DNA of 64,000 nt. It comes from an uncultured Colwellia sp. GTDB lineage: Bacteria; Pseudomonadota; Gammaproteobacteria; Enterobacterales; Alteromonadaceae. The notes under the pieces are model-generated. The model worked only from the letters and a program-made list of their open reading frames with translations, made no database searches and was not told the DNA's origin. Numbering within the stretch: the first letter of the stretch is position 1; every line of letters begins with the position of its first letter. The position numbers and the translations under genes were made by a program. Positions 8,750-18,565 of this stretch are shown one piece after another. The DNA is taken from the NCBI GenBank assembly GCA_913062815.1, contig CAJXWZ010000001.1, forward strand, positions 248,001 to 312,000. Reading direction: 5' to 3'.

Positions 8750-11591
8750 ACTTTCTTTGCTCACCTTCACCATCAACATTGGTAACACAACGACCACACA
8801 ATTCTGGGTGTGTTTCGTTTACACCAACATCTTCAGTTACATGCCAACAACGGTCACATTTAGTTCCCTCTGCTGTGCCAACTGACAACCAAAGACCTTC
8901 AATATCTGTGCTGCTTACATTATCAGGAGCAGACTCTACAGTGTTAATAATGGCTTTAGAGGTGATTAATACAAAGCGTAACTCTTCCTCTAATTTAGCT
9001 AATTTTCCGGCCAAGTCTGTTGTAACATATAAAATCACTTGAGCTTCAAGTGCTTTGCCTACTATTTTTTCTTTACGCGCTAATTCAAGTGCACGGTTAA
9101 CTTCACCACGCACAAGCAATAACTCACTCCAGTAATCGTTGCCTAACTCAGTATCTGCAGGCATTGTCGCTAAACCATTGAACCACACGCCGGTGAACAC
9201 AAACTCATCACGCTCGCCAGTTGCCGGTGTTGGTAATGCTTGCCAAATTTCTTGGGCAGTGAAGGATAAAATAGGCGCCATCCAAGCAGTCATAGCTTCA
9301 GCGATTAAATACATAGCTGTTTGACATGAACGACGAGCATTTGAATCTGCTTTTGACGTATACTGTCTGTCTTTAATAATATCTAAATAAAATCCACCAA
9401 GTTCTGTTGTACAGAAATTCATTAACTTATGAACGACAACGTGGAACTCATATTCATTGTAAGCAGTAATAATTTCGTCTTGCAGTTGAGCTGCTTTATC
9501 AACTACCCATCGGTCTAATGCAACCATGTCTTCGAAAGCAACAGAATGCTGTGCTGGTTCAAAACCATTTAAATTAGCGAGTAAAAAACGTGAGGTATTA
9601 CGAATACGACGATAAGCATCCGCTTGGCGTTTAAAGATTTCATCTGAAACTGTGATTTCTTGGGTGTAGTTAACCGAAGCGGTCCACAAGCGTAAAATAT
9701 CAGCACCTAAATTATTAGTAATACTTGATGGTGTTACCACATTGCCCAGAGACTTAGACATTTTATGGCCATTAACATCAACAGTAAAACCGTGCGTAAG
9801 TACTTGCTTATATGGTGCTTTACCTGTCATAGCAACAGATGACATCATTGATGACATAAACCAACCTCGATGTTGGTCTGAGCCTTCAAGATATAAATCA
9901 GCAATACCATCAAACTCTTCACGGGCGCTTATTACTGAGTGATGGGTGGTGCCTGAATCAAACCATACATCTAAGGTGTCTGGTACTTTAATAAACTCAT
10001 TAGCATCATCACCAATTAATTCACTGGCTTCTAAATCAAACCATGCTTGAATGCCTTCTTTTTCAACGCGCTTTGCAACATCTTCAATTAATTCGATACT
10101 ACGTGGATGTAATGCTCCGGTATCTTTATGGATAAACAAAGCAATGGGCACGCCCCAAGTACGTTGGCGCGAAATACACCAATCAGGACGACCTTCAACC
10201 ATTTTCTCTATACGGCTTTGGCCCCAATCAGGGATCCATTTTGTTTTTTCAATCTCTTTTAATGAATCATCTCGCAAAGCTTTATTATCCATGCTAATAA
10301 ACCATTGCGGTGTCGCACGAAAAATAATGGGCGTTTTATGGCGCCAGCAATGCGGATAAGAGTGTTCAAAAGCGTGGTGGTGCATTAACGCGCCTTGATC
10401 TTGTAACACTTCAACTACACTAGCATTAGCTTTAAACACATGTTGGCCAGCAAATAACGGCGTATCTTCAAGATAAACACCATTAGCACCTACAGGATTA
10501 GCAACTTCCAAGTCATATTCTTTACCAACAACAAAATCTTCAACACCGTGTCCTGGCGCAGTATGAACACAACCAGTACCAGAGTCGGTGGTAACATGCT
10601 CCCCTAAAATGACAGGTACAGTAAAGTCATAAAATGGATGTTGACACTGAACAAGCTCTAACTCAGCACCTTTACAAAAACCTAAAGCATGGTATTTTTC
10701 AATACCAAACCTGTCCATACATGAAGTGACAAGATCTGACGCTAAAATTAAACGTAACTTGCCCGCTTCACCATTTGGCAAAGTATCACACTGTACTAGT
10801 GTATACTCTACGTCGCTATTAACTGAGATCGCGCGATTAGCAGGTAAGGTCCAAGGTGTGGTTGTCCAAATAACCATGCCAATTTGACCTGAACCAGTAT
10901 GGCCTTCAGGGTGAGAAAACTTACTGGCTACCTCTTCATCGTTAATATCAAATTTGACATCTATAGCGGGTGATTGTTTATCTTTATACTCCACTTCCGC
11001 TTCTGCTAAAGCAGAGCCACAGTCTGTACACCAATGCACTGGCTTAAAGCCTTGCTGTAAATGGCCATTTTCTGCAACTTTACCTAAAGCGCGGATAATG
11101 TTCGCTTCAGTCGTAAAGTCCATCGTTAAGTAAGGATTTTGCCAATCGGCAAAGATGCCTAAACGTTTAAAGTCCTCTCGCTGGCCGTCTACTTGCTTAA
11201 TTGCATAATCTCGACATTTTTGGCGAAACTGAGCAGCAGTGACCTTATGGCCTGGTTTGCCCACTTTTTTCTCAACCATTAATTCAATCGGTAGACCATG
11301 GCAATCCCAACCGGGCACGTATGGAGAGTTAAAATCAGACAAGGTTTTCGATTTAACAATAATATCTTTTAAGATTTTATTTACTGCATGCCCAAGGTGA
11401 ATACTTCCGTTAGCGTATGGAGGACCGTCATGTAAAATGAATGATTTTTTGCCTTTTTTTGCGGTACGAATTTTACCGTACAAATCTTTAGCTGCCCATT
11501 CTTTGAGCATGTTAGGTTCACGGTTCGCCATATTACCTTTCATGGCAAAAGATGTGGCAGGCAAATTTAGGGTCTGTTTATAATCACTCAT
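8742..11591 (-). CDS. ileS: Isoleucyl-tRNA synthetase
   Basis: Charges tRNA-Ile with isoleucine in the cytoplasm. The length of 949 aa fits the bacterial type. The class I signatures are present: HLGH at residues 65-68 (HIGH motif) and KMSKS near residue 611. The editing (CP1) domain lies between them, with [13 protein letters not shown] and [12 protein letters not shown]. The C-terminal zinc finger has Cys912, Cys915, Cys932 and Cys935 (CDRC and CGRC). It sits in the ribF-ileS-lspA order found across proteobacteria. No resistance-type (IleS2) features are seen. Confidence 0.98.
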   Translation of the reverse strand: MSDYKQTLNLPATSFAMKGNMANREPNMLKEWAAKDLYGKIRTAKKGKKSFILHDGPPYANGSIHLGHAVNKILKDIIVKSKTLSDFNSPYVPGWDCHGLPIELMVEKKVGKPGHKVTAAQFRQKCRDYAIKQVDGQREDFKRLGIFADWQNPYLTMDFTTEANIIRALGKVAENGHLQQGFKPVHWCTDCGSALAEAEVEYKDKQSPAIDVKFDINDEEVASKFSHPEGHTGSGQIGMVIWTTTPWTLPANRAISVNSDVEYTLVQCDTLPNGEAGKLRLILASDLVTSCMDRFGIEKYHALGFCKGAELELVQCQHPFYDFTVPVILGEHVTTDSGTGCVHTAPGHGVEDFVVGKEYDLEVANPVGANGVYLEDTPLFAGQHVFKANASVVEVLQDQGALMHHHAFEHSYPHCWRHKTPIIFRATPQWFISMDNKALRDDSLKEIEKTKWIPDWGQSRIEKMVEGRPDWCISRQRTWGVPIALFIHKDTGALHPRSIELIEDVAKRVEKEGIQAWFDLEASELIGDDANEFIKVPDTLDVWFDSGTTHHSVISAREEFDGIADLYLEGSDQHRGWFMSSMMSSVAMTGKAPYKQVLTHGFTVDVNGHKMSKSLGNVVTPSSITNNLGADILRLWTASVNYTQEITVSDEIFKRQADAYRRIRNTSRFLLANLNGFEPAQHSVAFEDMVALDRWVVDKAAQLQDEIITAYNEYEFHVVVHKLMNFCTTELGGFYLDIIKDRQYTSKADSNARRSCQTAMYLIAEAMTAWMAPILSFTAQEIWQALPTPATGERDEFVFTGVWFNGLATMPADTELGNDYWSELLLVRGEVNRALELARKEKIVGKALEAQVILYVTTDLAGKLAKLEEELRFVLITSKAIINTVESAPDNVSSTDIEGLWLSVGTAEGTKCDRCWHVTEDVGVNETHPELCGRCVTNVDGEGEQRKYA

Positions 11592-11682
11592 TTAAATCAT
11601 TATCCGGTTTTGGTTAACGGTATCAATACTACTAACTGTGTTTAATTTTCAATTTGTCGAGCCTTATATCGCTTGGGCCGAC

Positions 11683-12603
11683 CTACAATAAAATATTTTT
11701 CGCTTGTTCGCTGTCCAATTTGATTTGTGCGGTTAGCGCTGACAAACCTTTAAACTTCATCACTTGACGAAGCTTTTTCTTAATTATTACTTCAATACAT
11801 TGTCCATAAAGATCATCATCAAAATCAAAAATATGCACTTCTAATTGTTGTCTAATTCCATTAACGGTAGGTCTTGCACCAATATTGGCGACGCCATTAA
11901 ATACACCCTCAACTGTTTTTACTCTTACAGCAAAAACACCACTTAAGGGGGAGTTACGCCTTTTTAATAACACGTTGGCCGTTGGAAAGCCTAACTGTCG
12001 ACCACGTTTGTCACCGTGAAATACTTTACCAATAATTGAATAAGGCCTACCGAGCATATTTTCAACAACCGTCAGATTGTCATCTTGTAAGGCTTGCCTT
12101 ATTGCTGTGCTACTAATGCGACAGTTTGACACTTTAAAGCTCGCGGTATCGGTCACATCAAAACCAAAAGTGTTACCTGCTTGTGACAACATGGCAAAAT
12201 CACCCACGCGATTTTTACCAAAATGAAAATCATCACCAACAATTAAGTGCTTAATACCTAATTTTTCCACCAATAAATGTTCAATAAATTGCTCTGCACT
12301 TTGGCTAGCAAATTTTCGGGTGAAATTCACACAAATTAACCGCTCTACCCCTAATTCAGCTAATAAAGCATATTTGTCACGTAATCGACAAAGTCTGGCA
12401 GGCGCTTTGTCAGGAGCAAATAGTTCTTGTGGTTGAGGTTCAAACACTAAAACCGCAGCAACACAGTTGAGAGACTTTGCTTTAGTAACTAAAGCCGAAA
12501 TTACTCGCTGGTGCCCTTTATGAACACCATCAAAATTGCCTATGGTTAAAACACACCCGTGATCTTTAGGCTGAATATTATGTATACCGCGAACTAACTG
12601 CAT
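11683..12603 (-). CDS. ribF: Bifunctional riboflavin kinase / FAD synthetase RibF
   Basis: Converts riboflavin to FMN and FMN to FAD. The N-terminal nucleotidyltransferase domain shows TIGNFDGVHKGHQ (an HxGH-type site). The C-terminal flavokinase domain shows GDKRGRQLGFPTAN and NIGARPTV. I chose the ATG at 12603 (start MQLVRGIHNI) because it matches the usual RibF N-terminus and gives 306 aa; a GTG eight codons upstream has no better ribosome binding site. It lies between murJ and ileS in the conserved operon. Confidence 0.96.
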   Translation of the reverse strand: MQLVRGIHNIQPKDHGCVLTIGNFDGVHKGHQRVISALVTKAKSLNCVAAVLVFEPQPQELFAPDKAPARLCRLRDKYALLAELGVERLICVNFTRKFASQSAEQFIEHLLVEKLGIKHLIVGDDFHFGKNRVGDFAMLSQAGNTFGFDVTDTASFKVSNCRISSTAIRQALQDDNLTVVENMLGRPYSIIGKVFHGDKRGRQLGFPTANVLLKRRNSPLSGVFAVRVKTVEGVFNGVANIGARPTVNGIRQQLEVHIFDFDDDLYGQCIEVIIKKKLRQVMKFKGLSALTAQIKLDSEQAKNILL

Positions 12604-12708
12604 CTCTTTTACACTGCCTTTTGGCACTCAACTTAACTGATGTACAAAATAAATCGCCGAATTATATATTAAAGTGCAATAATAATCAGCAGTTCAAAGC
12701 ACTTATTT

Positions 12709-14319
12709 TTAGCTTTTCACCTTAAAATCATTTAGCCGTATGCCAAGTAATAGGATCATGGCAAAGTAACTGAGTACACCAAAACTAATACAGAACACTA
12801 ATTGACTTACTTGTTCTATAAAGCTCATGCCTAGCCAACTATTAAAATCAGCTGATAACTTGAATACTACTGCTGCCATAACCATAGCTGAAACAATTAA
12901 TTTGCTGATGAATATTTTAGTACTTTTTGATAGCTGATAAATATGCGCAGCTTTTAACCCTCGGTATAATAACCAAGCGTTTAACGTTGCAGACATTGTG
13001 GTGGCTATTGCCAAGCCAACATAACCAAAAAATGGTGCTAACATTAAATTAAATACCATATTGGCAACCATGGCTTTGATGCCAATTTTCACCGGCGTTT
13101 TAGTATCTTGCCTCGCGTAATATCCTGGTGCTAATATTTTAATAATCATAAAGCTTAGCAAACCAGAAAGGTAAGCGAATAATGCCATTGATACCTGCAT
13201 AACGTCGTTTTGCGTGAACTCTCCACGCATAAATAACACCATAATGATGGGCTGTGCCAATACCATTAATCCAGCAAGTGCAGGCCAGCCAAAAAGGCTA
13301 ATAACTTTGATGCCCCAATCTAGGGTAGCGGTAAACTCAGCTTTGTTATTTTTGCTATGTAGCTTCGACAAACTCGGCAAGACCACGGTCGCAATACCAA
13401 TACCAAATAATCCTAAAGGAAATTCTAGCAATCTATCTGCGTAATAGAGCCAACTGATAGATCCCGTGATTAAGAAGCTGGCAATTAACGTATCAAGCAA
13501 TAAATTAATTTGAGTGACAGAAACACCGAACAACGCTGGTACTATGAGTTTACGAATTTTAGTAACACCATTACTGTGCCATGCCCATTTAGGTTTAACT
13601 AAAACTCTTGCTCTATACAAAAAAGGTATTTGAAAAACAAACTGAATAAAACCACCTAGAAATACCCCCCATGCCAAGGAGTGTGCAGGGCTCTGAGTAT
13701 AATCAGCCCCGTAAATAGCCATAATAATAATAGCAACATTAAGCAGTACAGGGGTAAATGCTGCCACAGCGAAACGTCCCATAGTATTGAGAACAGCTCC
13801 AGCTAAAGCAGTAAAACTAATAAACCATAAGTAAGGAAAAGTTATTTTTAATAGATTTGCTGCTAATTCAAATTTTTCACCGCCTGCACTGTCACCCCCC
13901 TGATTTAACCAATCCACAAACCAGCCACCGCCAAACAAAATCACAAACAGTGGCGAAGCTAGCATGCCGAATAAGGTCACAAGGGTAATGATAACGCCTA
14001 AAGTACCTGAAACTTGAGCAATTAAAAGTCGCGTTTCATCAAGGGGAGCGTCTAAAGATGTGTTATTGTTACTTTGAGCATTAGCTTCATCTTTGGTGTG
14101 ATATTCGCTGAGAACTGGCACAAATGCTTGCGCAAATGCCCCTTCAGCAAAAAGTCTCCTGAAAAAGTTAGGAATTTTATTGGCAAATAAAAAAACATCC
14201 GCCATTACCCCTGCTCCCATGACGTTAGCAATAACAACATCACGAACAAGACCTAACACGCGAGAAATCAAGGTCATGACACTAACAATAAGTCCTGATT
14301 TAATTAACTTTTTGCTCAA
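12709..14319 (-). CDS. murJ: Lipid II flippase MurJ (MviN)
   Basis: Polytopic inner-membrane protein that flips the peptidoglycan precursor lipid II to the periplasm. It has about 14 hydrophobic segments, the MviN signature RVLGLVRDVVIANVMG, and FRRLFAEGAFAQAFVPV. I prefer the TTG at 14319 (start MSKKLIKSG) because GAGGG lies 8 bases before it; GTG codons at 14334 and 14328 overlap that site. This gives 536 aa, a normal length. It is the first gene of the minus-strand housekeeping run and is divergent from rpsT. Confidence 0.95.
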   Translation of the reverse strand: MSKKLIKSGLIVSVMTLISRVLGLVRDVVIANVMGAGVMADVFLFANKIPNFFRRLFAEGAFAQAFVPVLSEYHTKDEANAQSNNNTSLDAPLDETRLLIAQVSGTLGVIITLVTLFGMLASPLFVILFGGGWFVDWLNQGGDSAGGEKFELAANLLKITFPYLWFISFTALAGAVLNTMGRFAVAAFTPVLLNVAIIIMAIYGADYTQSPAHSLAWGVFLGGFIQFVFQIPFLYRARVLVKPKWAWHSNGVTKIRKLIVPALFGVSVTQINLLLDTLIASFLITGSISWLYYADRLLEFPLGLFGIGIATVVLPSLSKLHSKNNKAEFTATLDWGIKVISLFGWPALAGLMVLAQPIIMVLFMRGEFTQNDVMQVSMALFAYLSGLLSFMIIKILAPGYYARQDTKTPVKIGIKAMVANMVFNLMLAPFFGYVGLAIATTMSATLNAWLLYRGLKAAHIYQLSKSTKIFISKLIVSAMVMAAVVFKLSADFNSWLGMSFIEQVSQLVFCISFGVLSYFAMILLLGIRLNDFKVKS

Positions 14320-14591
14320 AAACAACACCCTCACAAACTAGCTAGAGAAAAATAACAGTAAATAAACCGTATTATGTAATGATTTTGAGTGTATAAACAA
14401 TGTATACTTGCGCCGTTCACAACATACTTAGCTAACTAACCCTGTTAGAAGCTCAGCATTATTTTATTAATTGCCTTTATTAAGTTTTTTTAATTCATTG
14501 GCAATTAAAACATTTGACAAACAGCTAAAAAAAAGGCATATTTCGTCGCCTTAAATTTAAGCTTATATATTACACATTTTAGGAGTTCACC
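14320..14591. other. Divergent intergenic region murJ / rpsT
   Basis: 272 bases between the divergent murJ and rpsT genes. It must carry promoters in both directions. I see a TATACT hexamer near 14402 that could be a -10 box for rpsT, but no well-spaced -35 partner that I trust. The rpsT ribosome binding site AGGAG is at 14581-14585. No open frame with coding character is present. Confidence 0.5.
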
Positions 14592-14852
14592 TTGGCTAAC
14601 TCAAAGCAAGCTAAGAAGCGCGCAGTACAATCTGAAAAGCGCCGTCAAAACAATGCAAGTCGTCGCTCATTGATGCGTACTTTGGTTAAAAAAGTATTAG
14701 CAGCAATTGAAGCTGGTGACAAAGAAGTAGCAACAAAAGAATTAGCTGCTGCAACACCAATTTTAGATCGTTATGCAACTAAAGGTCTTATTCATAAAAA
14801 CAAAGCGTCTCGTAACAAGAGTCGTTTAAATGCTGCGATTAAAGCACTTTAA
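14592..14852 (+). CDS. rpsT: 30S ribosomal protein S20
   Basis: Small basic ribosomal protein, 86 aa, starting [11 protein letters not shown] and matching S20 over its full length ([29 protein letters not shown] C-terminus). The start codon is TTG, preceded by AGGAG with 6 bases spacing. E. coli rpsT also starts with UUG, where the poor start codon is linked to autogenous control by S20, so the same control is likely here. A strong terminator follows. The gene is divergent from murJ, as in many gammaproteobacteria. Confidence 0.98.
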   Translation: MANSKQAKKRAVQSEKRRQNNASRRSLMRTLVKKVLAAIEAGDKEVATKELAAATPILDRYATKGLIHKNKASRNKSRLNAAIKAL

Positions 14853-14875
14853 GTTTTTCTGAATTATTTGAATTT

Positions 14876-14901
14876 AAAAACCGGCTTCTGCCGGTTTTTT
14901 T
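14876..14901 (+). terminator. Rho-independent terminator of rpsT
   Basis: GC-rich hairpin CCGGC-TTCT-GCCGG followed by seven T residues, 25-30 bases after the rpsT stop. A textbook intrinsic terminator. Confidence 0.93.
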
Positions 14902-15098
14902 ATATTTGAAATAATCATTATCTCGACATTTCAAACCATTGGTTACTCTGATAATCAAATATACAACTCATCTTCTTTTTTCTTCTCCACATTACACTCG
15001 AATAACACTTTTATTTGCTCCATTACTTGCACTTACTCGCAATTTTTTTTAGTCTCTTAGCCAATAAATATCAAGCAAGTTGATATTATAAAAATAAA

Positions 15099-16808
15099 TT
15101 GAGAAATAATATGCCTTTCCTTAAAACAAAACAGACAAAAATAGCTGCATTAGTATTTACAATTATAACCGCATTATCAGCTTGTAATGATGAACAACCA
15201 ACAAGCTCAACTAATACAACCGTAGAGAAAAACAAGCACACTAAACCACAATTGCTCGCAACCTTTAAAGATCGTCTAGATATTTATAAAGAGGTTACAT
15301 TGAGTGCAGACTTAAGTCATTTATCAGCAAATCAAAAACAAATGTTATCGCTTTTAATTGATGCTTCTAAAATTATGGATGATTTATTTTGGCAGCAAGC
15401 ATTTTCTCAAGATAAGAAAACTTTTCTTGCTAACATTGAGAACGAAAAAGTTCGCCATTTTGCCGACATAAATTACGGTCCTTGGGACAGGCTAGACGGT
15501 GATAAAGTTTTCTTAACACATAGTGAGACAAAATCTCATGGAGCAGAGTTTTACCCAACAGACATGACCAAGGCTGAGTTTGAGCAAGCTAATCTTACCG
15601 GTAAAGATGGTTTATATTCCGTTGTGCGCAGAGATGATGAGGGGCAACTTATCACTATTGCTTATTCAGAAATGTACAGTGACGAAATCAATAGAGCTGC
15701 TGCTATTTTAGAAAAAGCGGCCACATTCGCTGATGATAAGGAATTTGCTAATTACCTGAATATGCGGGCTAAAGCACTACGTACAGATGAATACCAAGCG
15801 TCAGACTTTGCATGGATGGACATGAAGAACAATCCTATTGATGTAGTTATCGGTCCAATAGAGAATTATGAAGATCAACTCTATGGTTACCGTGCAGCGT
15901 TTGAAGCTTATGTGCTAATAAAAGACTTATCCTGGAGTGAAAAATTAGCTAAATATGCACAGTACTTACCAGAGTTGCAGCAAGAACTACCGGTACCTAA
16001 AAAATATAGAGCGGAAGTACCTGGCTCAGATGCTGACTTAAATGCTTATGATGTGATTTATTACGCTGGGCATTCTAATGCTGGCAGTAAAACTATCGCA
16101 ATAAATTTGCCAAATGATGAGCAAGTACAGTTAGAAAAAGGCACTCGCCGTTTACAACTTAAAAATGCAATGCGTGCAAAATTTGACACCATTATGTTGC
16201 CAATTGCTAATACGTTAATCGTGCCTGAACAAAGAAAAAGCGTAACTTTTACAGGCTTCTTTGCTAACACAATGTTCCATGAAGTTGCCCATGGTTTAGG
16301 TATTAAAAACACCTTGAATGGCAGGGGCACTGTACGTCAGGCGTTGAAAGAGCACGCCAGTGCATTAGAAGAAGGTAAAGCTGATATTTTGGGGCTATAC
16401 ATGGTGCGCCAGCTTTTAGAGAAAGGCGCAATTACCGAGGGTAAGCTTGAAGAATATTATACAACCTTCATGGCTGGAATTTTCCGTTCAGTTCGATTTG
16501 GTGCTAGCTCTGCTCACGGCAAGGCAAACATGGTACGTTTTAATTACTTTCAAGAACAAGGCGCTTTCAGTCGTAACGAGCAAGGCTTATACAGTGTAAA
16601 TATGGATAAAATGACTACAGCAATAGACTCACTATCAAAATTAATTTTAACCTTACAAGGCAATGGCGATTATCAAGGAGTTGACGAATTAGTGGCTACT
16701 AAGGGTATTATCAATGAAACACTTGCTGCAGACTTAGCTCGTTTAGAAGCGGCAAGCATCCCTGTAGACATAGTATTTAAGCAAGGAAAGCAAGTATTAG
16801 GCTTATAA
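15099..16808 (+). CDS. M49-like (dipeptidyl-peptidase III family) zinc peptidase, lipoprotein
   Basis: 569-aa exported protein. The N-terminus has a basic segment, a hydrophobic core and a lipobox LSAC, so it is probably a lipid-anchored envelope protein. The zinc site reads FHEVAHGLG (His394, Glu395, His398), and the third ligand motif EEGKAD is at about residue 424. This pair of motifs is typical of bacterial Zn hydrolases related to dipeptidyl-peptidase III. Classical DPP III has HExxxH (HELLGH), while this protein has the shorter HExxH spacing. Substrate is unknown; removal of dipeptides from peptide N-termini is the family expectation. A possible start lies five codons downstream (ATG of MPFLKTK). 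It stands alone and ends in a perfect palindromic terminator. Confidence 0.82.
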   Translation: MRNNMPFLKTKQTKIAALVFTIITALSACNDEQPTSSTNTTVEKNKHTKPQLLATFKDRLDIYKEVTLSADLSHLSANQKQMLSLLIDASKIMDDLFWQQAFSQDKKTFLANIENEKVRHFADINYGPWDRLDGDKVFLTHSETKSHGAEFYPTDMTKAEFEQANLTGKDGLYSVVRRDDEGQLITIAYSEMYSDEINRAAAILEKAATFADDKEFANYLNMRAKALRTDEYQASDFAWMDMKNNPIDVVIGPIENYEDQLYGYRAAFEAYVLIKDLSWSEKLAKYAQYLPELQQELPVPKKYRAEVPGSDADLNAYDVIYYAGHSNAGSKTIAINLPNDEQVQLEKGTRRLQLKNAMRAKFDTIMLPIANTLIVPEQRKSVTFTGFFANTMFHEVAHGLGIKNTLNGRGTVRQALKEHASALEEGKADILGLYMVRQLLEKGAITEGKLEEYYTTFMAGIFRSVRFGASSAHGKANMVRFNYFQEQGAFSRNEQGLYSVNMDKMTTAIDSLSKLILTLQGNGDYQGVDELVATKGIINETLAADLARLEAASIPVDIVFKQGKQVLGL

Positions 16809-16838
16809 CTACTTAGCTTTTACTGGTAGCACTCAACA

Positions 16839-16871
16839 ACGCCTATCAAATTAATTTGATAGGCGTTTTTA
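16839..16871 (+). terminator. Rho-independent terminator, perfect 28-bp palindrome
   Basis: The bases from 16839 to 16866 form a perfect inverted repeat (arms ACGCCTATCAAATT and its complement) followed by TTTTTATTG. It lies 30 bases after the M49-like peptidase stop and would end that transcript. Confidence 0.88.
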
Positions 16872-16904
16872 TTGTCTTCTTGAAAAATACCAACAGATAC
16901 TCCA

Positions 16905-16921
16905 TAGTGGTCTGACATGTC
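16905..16921. promoter_or_regulatory. FadR-like operator half-match upstream of the GMC oxidoreductase
   Basis: The core TGGTCTGACATGT resembles the FadR consensus (AnCTGGTCnGACnTGTT) with the TGGTC and GAC blocks intact. It is centred about 35 bases before the start codon at 16949, a position suited to repression. A second site with the same TGGTCTGAC core is found before the acyl-CoA dehydrogenase at 22284. The regulator itself is not in the window. Other GntR-family proteins recognise TGGTnnnACCA-type sites too. Confidence 0.4.
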
Positions 16922-16948
16922 TAGAATTATAAAAAAAAAGGTGCTTAC

Positions 16949-18556
16949 ATGGACAATTTTGACTTTATTATTATCGGTGGCGGCTCCGCTGGCTGTGTAC
17001 TTGCTGATAAGTTATCGGCAAGTGGTAAGCATAGAATATGCTTATTAGAGGCAGGACCAAAGGATAAGCACTGGAGCATTCATATGCCGCTGGGCGTTAT
17101 TGAATTAATGAAAGATAAAGTGCTCAATTGGCAATACAATTCAGTTCCAGAAGCATCACAAAATAACCGAAAAATATTTAACCCGCGCGGTAAAACGCTA
17201 GGCGGTAGTAGCTCTGTCAATGCCATGCTTTATGTACGTGGACAAAAAGAAGACTACGATCATTGGAGCGAACTTGGCAACAAAGGCTGGTCGTTTGATG
17301 AAGTACTGCCCTATTTCAAAAGCACACAACATCAAGAACGAGGTGAAAGCGATTTACACGGAGTGAATGGCCCCTTAAATGTCGCTGATTCTCGCTCAAA
17401 AGCACCAATACACGATGACTTTATTCTAAGCGCGCGACAAGCAGGATTTCCAGTTAATAATGATTTCAACGGTGAAGTACAAGAAGGTGTGGGCTATTAC
17501 CAAGTAACGCAAATTAATGGACAGCGTTGTAGTGCCGCTAAAGCTTTCTTAACACCAAATTTAGGGCGCCCTAACCTAACGGTAATAACCGATGCGCATG
17601 TACAAAAAATACTGATCGATGATGCTAAAACAGCAAACGGTGTTTGTTATAAACGCAAAGGTAAATGTCATGATATTTTTGCCAATAAAGAAGTATTACT
17701 AAGTGCGGGCGCGTTCAATTCACCTCAACTATTAATGTTATCGGGAGTTGGTGCAAAAACCGAGCTGACAAAACACGATATTCCTGTAGTGCATGAGTTG
17801 AAAGGGGTTGGGGAGAACTTACAAGACCATCCCGACACTATCGTAGTTAATCATCACAGGCGTCATGATTTGCTGGCACTAAGACCTAAAGCAGCATGGT
17901 GGTTTTGCAAGCAATCATTGAAATATTTCAAACAAAAGCGCAGTGGCATTTTAACATCAGTAGTGGCAGAAACAGGCGGCTTTATAAAATCAACACCTAG
18001 CTTAACAAGGCCCGATTTACAACTGCACTTCATTCCTGCAGCGTTCGATGATCATGGCCGTGATTTAAAGATGCTGCTCAACTATGGTATATCTATTCAC
18101 ACTTGTTTATTACGCCCCAAAAGTAGAGGTAGTGTTACTTTATTTGGCAACAAGCCAAGTTTGCATCCAAAAATCACTTTAAATATGCTGAGTCATGAAG
18201 ATGATCAAAAAGATATGATCCAAGCAGTTAAAATTGCTCGTACTATTTTAACTCAGCCGCCTCTTTGTGATGATAATGGCCAAGAAATCTTTCCTGGCCA
18301 AAACATACAGAGTGACGAAGAGATTTTAGCCTTTTTAAAAGAAAAGGTTAGTACTATCTATCATCCTGTAGGCACTTGTAAAATGGGCAATGATGATATG
18401 GCGGTTGTTGACAGCGAGTTAAAAGTTCATGGCATTAACAAATTACGTGTCATAGATGCTTCAATTATGCCGACACTCATTAGTGGTAATACTAATGCGC
18501 CAACGATAATGATTGCCGCTAAAATAGCCGATAGCATTTTAACAACTTACGCATAA
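16949..18556 (+). CDS. GMC-family FAD oxidoreductase (choline/alcohol dehydrogenase-like)
   Basis: 535-aa flavoprotein of the glucose-methanol-choline family. The N-terminal Rossmann motif is FDFIIIGGGSAGCVLADKL, and the GMC signature 1 region reads NPRGKTLGGSSSVNAM. Signature 2 is seen as GAFNSPQLLMLSGVG, and the C-terminal catalytic part as YHPVGTCKMG and SGNTNAPTIMIAAK. It resembles BetA and medium-chain alcohol dehydrogenases (AlkJ) in length, but no betB or betI is next to it, so choline oxidation is not supported by context. A FadR-like site lies before it, which would suit oxidation of fatty or aliphatic alcohols; this is inference. The ribosome binding site AAAGGTG precedes the ATG. 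Confidence 0.88.
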   Translation: MDNFDFIIIGGGSAGCVLADKLSASGKHRICLLEAGPKDKHWSIHMPLGVIELMKDKVLNWQYNSVPEASQNNRKIFNPRGKTLGGSSSVNAMLYVRGQKEDYDHWSELGNKGWSFDEVLPYFKSTQHQERGESDLHGVNGPLNVADSRSKAPIHDDFILSARQAGFPVNNDFNGEVQEGVGYYQVTQINGQRCSAAKAFLTPNLGRPNLTVITDAHVQKILIDDAKTANGVCYKRKGKCHDIFANKEVLLSAGAFNSPQLLMLSGVGAKTELTKHDIPVVHELKGVGENLQDHPDTIVVNHHRRHDLLALRPKAAWWFCKQSLKYFKQKRSGILTSVVAETGGFIKSTPSLTRPDLQLHFIPAAFDDHGRDLKMLLNYGISIHTCLLRPKSRGSVTLFGNKPSLHPKITLNMLSHEDDQKDMIQAVKIARTILTQPPLCDDNGQEIFPGQNIQSDEEILAFLKEKVSTIYHPVGTCKMGNDDMAVVDSELKVHGINKLRVIDASIMPTLISGNTNAPTIMIAAKIADSILTTYA

Positions 18557-18565
18557 TAAATACTG

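Noticed and set aside
9742..10359. Plus-strand open frames inside ileS
   Set aside because: Antisense shadows of the synthetase gene; no ribosome binding sites or recognisable products.
16949..18556. BetA choline dehydrogenase of a glycine betaine pathway
   Set aside because: betB, betI and betaine/choline transport genes are absent nearby, and the upstream site is FadR-like, so only the GMC family call is made.
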